A stretch of 41,075 nucleotides of DNA from a virus. A program made the translations under genes and the position numbers. The stretch is taken from positions 1-41,075 of IMG/VR virus record IMGVR_UViG_3300037325_000185, one strand, 5' to 3'. This document shows positions 35,261 to 41,075 of the stretch, in pieces. The notes beneath the pieces were generated by a model. The model ran no database searches, was not told the origin of the DNA, and was given only the letters and a program-made list of their open reading frames with translations. Position 1 is the first letter of the stretch, and each line of letters begins with the position of its first letter.

Positions 35261-37111
35261 TTAATTACCTAATAAATTATCTCATCCTGCTACCGCTGAT
35301 GTGAGCTCTGCTGGCGTTGTTGGCATAGCTGGTCATGCTCACTCCTTTCATGCTGGGATTCTTGACTGCCCAGATCATCATAAGAGCGACTCTATATCTC
35401 ACCCTCATTCTTCTACCTTTGGCATAAGTTTATCAATATCAACTTGCTCAAAAGTAGAAAAGACTCTTTTAAATAAATAATTTAAGTCTACGTTTGCTCC
35501 TGAGTTTACTGCCTCTATACCAAGATTTTTTAGTGCAATAGCGTCAGCTCTTCTATTCTCTACATCATCAAATGAAGATGAGTTAGCTTCTACAATTATA
35601 TCGTATCTTTTTACAGCTTCTTTTATAGCATTAATATTTATCTTTAAGAACTCCTTAGAATTAGTTTTCTTTAAGACTATATCTTTATCTATGTTGTTAG
35701 CAGTCCAATCAAGTATTTTATATGATAGCTCTGTAACTCATCTCTCAAAGTTTTTTCTAAATTCGGCTATAACTGAGTTTGACTCAAAGAAAGATATCCT
35801 TGCTCCTGTTGCAGTGTTAGTTAGAGCGCCTTGCCCTCCTGGCTGGGAAACATCTGTTGTATGAGTAAGTGCCTGTATATCTCTATTGTAATCATTTATA
35901 TTAGAAAAATATTGTGCTGGAAGCTCTCTATTATCTTGCTCCTTTAGATTTCTTTCTGCTTGCTCAACTCAATCCATACACATAATAATGTTTCATGGTC
36001 TGTCTGATATTAATTGTGATGGGTCTACTCATGACTCTGGAGACCAGTAATATGATCTATTTAAAGATTTAGATATAGCAGTTGCTTGTGCATTCTTCTG
36101 GAAGTTTAACTCGTCAGTTATTCCAAGTATAGGAGCAACCATTCATATTGAGTTAGCAGTTTCTGGGTCTTCGTGTCCTTTTATATCTACTATAGATATA
36201 GTTGTTATTTCTTCAATTCAAATTATTACAGCCTGATTTACTGTAGTAACTTTATATAATTTTTCGTTTATTGCTTTTCCCGTAATTGAGTATCTTATTT
36301 GAGATTCTTCTAGAGATAAAGAGTTTACTTCAATTCATCTTCAGCATTGTACTCACTGTACTCATGTTACCTGAAATATAAGATTTGAGTACTGATCTAT
36401 GTCTGAATATTTGGTACCTGCCATCTTCTTAACCTTATCTAGGTTAAAGTATTTTCCGTCAGATATAAGATCTAGAAGTCTAACTGATTTTCTACGCCTT
36501 ATTATTCATGGCATATCCTCAAGCATTTTAAACCTAGAATCAAAGAATATTTCAGTCCAGCTCAGTATGTCTATTGTAGGCATAGCTCAAACTACTGTTT
36601 CTGTTATCTTTCAATCAGAATCTTTTGATCTTTGAATTTTATAACTCCCAATTACATCAGCATACGCATTTCAATATGTAATTTGATTAATTACCCATAA
36701 CTTAAGCCTTTCTCTAAAATTTTGACTTGAATATAAAGCATTCAAATAATCTTGAACAGCAGATGCATATTTAGAATGTTTTTGAAGCATTTCTTGCCTT
36801 TCTGAAGATGATGGGTCAGTATTTTTCTCATCACCTGGCTCAAATACATCTGTCGCAGGAGAAACAATCATCTTTGGTGGATTAGCTATAATCCTAGGAA
36901 CTACTTTTCTAACTACTTCATGAGCTTTATTTATTTTAAATCTTGTAAGTACATCTCACGTGTTTGGCATTTCAAAAGTAGATAATGCTTCGTAAACTTG
37001 TAAAAGTTGTTCTCTTACATCCTTACTCTGTGTTTGATACTCTTTTAAAGATAATCATATAAATGATAATAAATCTGCTTGTTCCTTAACTGTTAAAGTA
37101 ATATTCTTCAT
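35261..37111 (-). CDS. Portal protein
   Basis: 616 residues. Starts MKNITLTVKEQADLLSFIGL. Contains conserved portal-type segments: a wing (VPRIIANPPKMIVSPATDVF), the ERLKLWVINQITYGNAYADV core, a stem-like NTATGARISFFESNS region, and a Gly/Pro-rich C-terminus (PAGKEGAGPAMPTTPAEL). Forms the dodecameric ring through which DNA is packed. Very rich in TGA Gly, including the last ~40 residues, where most glycines are TGA. Follows the large terminase as in most tailed phages. Confidence 0.78.
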
Positions 37112-37170
37112 GTAAGTAAGTTATTGGGATATATAATAAATTGTATATAAAAATACTCTATTGTAAATAT
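37112..37170 (-). promoter_or_regulatory. Possible internal promoter before the portal gene
   Basis: On the minus strand TTTACA, 16 nt, TACAAT is followed by an AT-rich stretch. The words TACAATA and AGAGTATT also occur in the 68-bp gap before the head-tail adaptor (7142-7209). Weak evidence. Confidence 0.3.
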
Positions 37171-38703
37171 TTATCTTAATACGGGCATTCAAAACTTATT
37201 AAAATTAACTTTTGGTATTTTGTATTTATTTTGCATACCAGGTCTGAGTTTATACAAATGTAATGCAAGTTGTAGCGAATCTGGATAATCATCATGCTTT
37301 CCCCTTGGGAATTTTAGTAATTGAGTTTCTAATTTATCTGAGTCTCATCTTCTATGAAAGATAAGTCAATTTCTATATAAAGGTATCAATGCCCTAAGTT
37401 TAGCTCATTTATCTTCTCTTTGTCTAATTTCTTCAATCTCTATCCTTTGGAGTCATTCTTTTATAAGCCTTCGAGTAAGAGAAAAAGATATAGTAACTTG
37501 CGCAGCTATAGACTCAACTCAAATCGTCTCGGGATTCCATTTTTTTGCATGATATATTATGTTATCCTCTAACTCAGCTGGATCAAACTTTCCTCACGTT
37601 TGTTCTAGTATATAACACTTGTCTTCTATAAACTTTACCGTGGTTATAACACTGTCGTCTGACCTTACTTTTTTAGAAAACGCTGGGTCAACTGTCGTAA
37701 ATATTCTGCCTCTTGCTTCTGGAATTCAGTCATAGTATTTAAACCATTCTTCATGAAATTCTTGAGATCATTTGGCAATAGGGTCTTGCTGGTACTGACA
37801 GTTATAATTGACTGGTCAATAAGATTTTTCTAACATTCTAAGAGATTCTATAGGGAACCTTTGTGGAGATAATGGTTCTCCTGGAAATAGCTCAAAATCT
37901 CAGTACCTAGTTTCATACTTTGCATATTCTTCTGTCTCAGCGGCTAAAGATAAAACAGTGTATTCTTCTCATGAACCATCATTCATTTTTTGTATCAAAT
38001 GCCCGCACAAATCATCATCGTGCGTTCTCTGCATTATTATAATAATAGCATCTTTTGAAGGATCTCTGAGCCTAGATACTATAGTGTTATCAAACCAATG
38101 GTTTATATTTATTCTTTTTGTATCAGAATGTGCTGCCTCATCTGGTTTGATGGGATCATCTATAATAAGAATATTTGCACGCTTACCTGTAATAGGTCAT
38201 CAAGCACCAGTAGCATAATAACTTCATCATAGTTTATTTTGCCAATGATCCTTAGTGTTTTGCGTATCACTTAATTGTGGTGATCTTGGGAATAACTTTT
38301 TAAAACAAGGGGATTCATATATTTCCTTAGCTTCAGCAGAAAATCATTTCGTCAAAGTTCCTGAATATCAAGTTACAATTATTTGTAAGTAAGGATTCCT
38401 TCATAGTGAGTGTACTGGGAAATGCTTTGTTATAAGCTCAGTTTTTCAAAATCCAGGGGGAATATTAATTATAAGCCTAGTTATTTCTTGTTTATATACT
38501 TTTTCAAGAGTATCTGCTACGATATAATGGTAGGGCTCTACAAGGAATTCTTCTACTCATTTTGGTCTTTCCTCCTTAAAATAAATACCAATAGTCTTGA
38601 GAATATCTTCTCTATACTGTATTGTTTTTTCCTCAAGAGCTTTTATTATAATTTCTCTCTTAACTGCGTTTTTCGGATCATGGTTTACTATTTTTTTTGT
38701 CAT
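37171..38703 (-). CDS. Terminase large subunit
   Basis: 510 residues. ATPase: Walker A NIPPGFGKTE (80-89, Gly86 coded by TGA) and Walker B NILIIDDP near residue 180 (38143-38175), followed by the A-A-H-S segment. The nuclease end has LLKFPRGKHDDYPDSLQLAL, the C-terminal 'F-P-x-G-x-H-D-D' motif of terminases. Cuts and pumps DNA into the procapsid. The start ATG overlaps the preceding small gene by 44 bp; a TTG 39 nt upstream is an alternative. Confidence 0.88.
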
Positions 38704-38863
38704 GTAACTTTGTTTGTACTTTATATCATAAAAGTTGTTCAACTTTTTTACAAGCTGTGTCTAGCATAATCATTGGATCTTTCTGCATTATAGTAACAAA
38801 CCAATATGTAGTAAAAAACTTTCATTTTTTATATGGTTTCCATTTGTGTATAAGTATTGTCAT
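38660..38863 (-). CDS. Small basic protein before terminase (67 aa)
   Basis: MTILIHKWKPYKKGKFFTTY and on; basic, three TGA codons as Gly, overlapping the start of the large terminase. A small terminase subunit would be expected here but this is short and lacks a visible HTH. Unrecognised. Confidence 0.5.
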
Positions 38864-38865
38864 TA

Positions 38866-40674
38866 TTAATCTATTAAAGAATCCATAAAGTTTCAAATTC
38901 ATCCTGCCGCTTCTATACTATTCATTTCTTCGTCCTGTGTTTCTTCATATTGAATTTCTTCTTCGTTTATTTGCAGAACTACTATTAAACTATTCATTGC
39001 TGTTTTAATTTTTTTGCCATCTCAATTAGCAATAGCATCTGCCAGTGCTTTTTTCTCTTGTGCCCCCGTACCCAACTTATTAGATAACGCCCACTGTGGA
39101 GTTGACATCATTCTGTCTAGAGCATATCATGATTGCCTCCCTACGAAACCTCATACAGTAGCCGCAGTAGCGATTCATGCAGGTCAAAAGATATATCCTA
39201 TACCTGCTCACACTGCCGCTCAAACACCAGTTGCTGCTGATACAATTTCTATTCCCTTCCTTGATTGAACTCCTCATCATTTTCCTTTTCAACGTCTTCT
39301 AGCCTTAGTCTCAGAAAGGACAAGGTCTAAATTTGCATAAAAAGAAAATTCTTTATTTATCGCAGCCTGAGTTGGATTGTCTTTAGCAAATTGGTCTGTT
39401 AAGCTATCAGCTAATCTCTTTTTTAAAACGTTTTGAAATTGGTCGAGTGTTGCATCTGTGCCTTCATAGACTTCACTAAACGCTCATTTAATAGACTTAA
39501 ACTTGTTTGCATCTACAAAACGTTCTCACTCTGAGGCAAGGCTTAGGGTTTGCATAACACTTTGAAGTAGTTCTACTTTATTTTCTTGCCCAGATATAAC
39601 ATTGTTTTTTGCATCTATAAGATTAGATTTATATGCAAAATCAGCAACAATTTTATCTAATATTTCCATGTCAACATCTCACTTCATTCCTATCTCGTCA
39701 AATTTTTCTACAAGTTTTCAAAATTCTTTTCTTCATTTTTTTGCAAGTAATCACACTTCTCTTCTTGTTCATTTTATATTTCTTTCTAAAATTTCAGGAG
39801 TAATTTTTGCTGCTGCTCTTCCTGTAACATTTTTACTAGGATCTAAAAATTGTCAAACAAGCTTATCTGCCTCTACATCAAGATCAATTATTTTATCTAG
39901 TTCAGCCTCTGTTACTGGCCTAGAAAGTTTTCTACTACCTTCCAAGTCTGCGTCCTGGTTGAACTTAATCATTGCTTGCCGTTCAGCAGCTGTTGATACC
40001 CCAGTAACTTTTTTTATAACTTGACGTCATGAAAAACCAGACCCTATATCAAAGAGTGAATTAATAGTCTGATATGTCTCTGGATTATTTTCTCACCATT
40101 CATTGTATGCTTCTACTCCTTTTCAAATCACTTGTAATCATGTCTGAACTGCATCTGTCTCTAATAACTTTTTCCCTTGCGCTGAATTAAACTTTTTAAC
40201 TGCCTCAGGAGTTAGTTTATCGTACACATCAGCAAGAGTTCAAAATCATACCTCTCAGGCAATCTCAACTGCTCATCATACTATGTTTCAAGTATTTTGT
40301 ATACCTTCACGTAAATTAATCGCTGCTGCTCTTACAGGCGTTGGGCTCTCAAATATATTATTCTCCCCAGCTGTAACAACGTTCTGCCTTATAGCCTCGC
40401 CTCTTTTTCATAATGTTTCCCTTACTGTGTCTACTATATTTTCTTTTGGCTCAGTAGTATTCTGTACTGGTTTTATACTAAAATCCTGAGCTAATGGTGT
40501 AGGGACAGCAGGGTTGCCCTTTGCTGGTTTTATACTAAAATCTTGAGCTAATGGTGTAGGAATAGCAGGAGATTTCTTACCTTTTGCTTTCATAACAATA
40601 TCTCTAGCCCTTTTGCGGTCAATTCACTGACCTACAAGACCTCTAAACATTTGGATCTGTTGTTTACTTGCCAT
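38866..40674 (-). CDS. Internal virion / DNA ejection-type protein (602 aa)
   Basis: Starts MASKQQIQMFRGLVGQGIDR. Two copies of PTPLAQDFSIKP lie in residues ~35-70, matching a 46-bp direct repeat at 40467-40512 and 40524-40569. The body is helical and charged. Near residue 470 is a glycine- and alanine-rich hydrophobic segment (SAATGVGAAVGAGIGYIFGP then AGIATAATVGGFVG), like a membrane-inserting hairpin. Such long helical proteins with one amphipathic hairpin, coded near the tail-lysozyme protein, usually travel with the DNA and form the channel across the cell envelope in podoviruses. Most Gly in the hairpin are TGA. Function by analogy. Confidence 0.6.
40467..40569 (-). repeat. 46-bp direct repeat inside the internal virion protein gene
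   Basis: Copies at 40467-40512 and 40524-40569, 57 bp apart and nearly identical, encode the duplicated P-T-P-L-A-Q-D-F-S-I-K-P. A recent in-frame duplication; the peptide may be a docking motif for the portal or capsid interior. Confidence 0.75.
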
Positions 40675-40699
40675 TTTCTTTTTATTAAATTTTAATACA

Positions 40700-41075
40700 T
40701 TACATAAATCACTCAGCCTTCATTACTGCCCTAGCAAGAATACTAGGGTCTATATCCTTTATTTGCGTGTCTTCACTTGCTCCTGTTATCCTTGTTAGAA
40801 CATTTAAGTATCATTGTTCTGTTGCTCATACATATACTCTTTGAAATCTAGCAAGAGTGTCTGTTGGTTTTATATTCCTACTTCATCATGTCATCTTAGC
40901 TGTTATGTCTCTTTCTAAAGCTGCAATTCATCAGTCAACATTTGGAAATACAAAGTATTCTCTTCCGTTAGGACTTAGATATGTTCCAGTAGCCCCTATA
41001 GCTTTCCCATATCACTCCATAGTTTGTCATGTAGGAATACTATCGGCTGTTATATTTCATGGGTTATTTGTGTCT
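40700..41075 (-). CDS. Virion/tail-associated protein with C-terminal lysozyme-like domain (3' part)
   Basis: This is the C-terminal part of the protein whose N-terminal part is at 1-2526; bases 40949-41075 duplicate 1-127. Reading on from the junction: TDTNNPGNITADS, a Gly-rich loop (GATGTYLSPNGREYFVFPNV), a DTLARFQRVYVGATEQGYLN segment and the end ILARAVMKAEGFM. The NNPGNI and LARAxM motifs are those of hydrolase domains in phage tail-tip or entry proteins. All four Gly-Gly pairs include TGA. Stop TAA is 26 nt before the next ATG at 40674. Confidence 0.75.
40949..41075. repeat. Terminal direct repeat marking circle closure (copy 2)
   Basis: Exact copy of bases 1-127. Removing one copy gives a 40,948-bp circle in which the gene crossing the joint has 925 codons without interruption. 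Confidence 0.9.

Noticed and set aside
1-41075. TGA read as tryptophan (code 4)
   Set aside because: Conserved glycines in Walker A, AdoMet, TOPRIM and lysozyme motifs are TGA, while Trp positions use TGG.

Overview
The window is a complete circular genome of a tailed dsDNA phage. Bases 1-127 are repeated exactly at 40949-41075 and one reading frame continues across that junction, so the unit is 40,948 bp. TGA is read as glycine (genetic code 25) throughout. With TGA as a stop nearly every gene breaks into pieces. With TGA as Gly the frames run on and invariant glycines fall on TGA codons: the FMGSGTTG loop of a methyltransferase, the Walker A loops of primase-helicase and terminase, the EGE of TOPRIM, and the GDAG/GLTQW motifs of a lysozyme. 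Code 25 is known from the candidate phyla Absconditabacteria (SR1) and Gracilibacteria (BD1-5), so the host is probably one of these. The DNA is AT-rich and starts lack Shine-Dalgarno sequences. I found no integrase, tRNA, CRISPR array or insertion sequence, which suggests a lytic phage relying on the host tRNA-Gly(UCA). The absence of tape measure, tail tube and sheath genes, together with a portal, a short head-tail adaptor and a nozzle/hub-like protein, suggests a podovirus-like virion.

Layout. (1) 8.59-11.87 kb, minus strand: about twelve small genes, including a sliding-clamp-like protein, fed by a promoter at 12.03 kb. (2) 11.87-12.43 kb: divergent control region with three 20-bp palindromic repeats and two 50-bp repeats. 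(3) 12.43-24.67 kb, plus strand: replication and recombination genes (TOPRIM primase-helicase, SF2 helicase, VRR-NUC nuclease, SSB-like protein with its own promoter, YqaJ exonuclease fused to a helix-turn-helix), an adenine methyltransferase, a ClpP-like protein, a secreted coiled-coil protein and a lysozyme, with many small unknown genes. (4) 24.67-25.0 kb: where the two transcription directions meet, three consecutive promoter/short RNA/terminator units; this is the most unusual feature.

(5) The minus strand from 7.55 kb down through 1, across the circle junction and on to 25.0 kb is one long late block. In transcription order it holds the head-tail adaptor, hub/nozzle, glycine-rich fibre, tail protein with a lysozyme-like end, internal ejection protein, large terminase, portal, scaffold, decoration protein, major capsid, coiled-coil protein, a large chimeric fibre, holin-like protein, DUF1353 protein, an M23 peptidase fused to a zincin, and a second methyltransferase. 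It is preceded by a leader of about 950 nt (8.53-7.55 kb) with a promoter and several terminator hairpins, which suggests control by antitermination.

TGA use is uneven. It supplies about half of glycines in ordinary genes and a very large number in the glycine-rich fibre. It supplies none in the major capsid and SSB-like genes and none in a 686-codon block in the middle of the large fibre. This points to expression-level selection in the first case and a recent import from a standard-code phage in the second. All translations and counts were made by eye; functions rest on motif recognition, not database searches.
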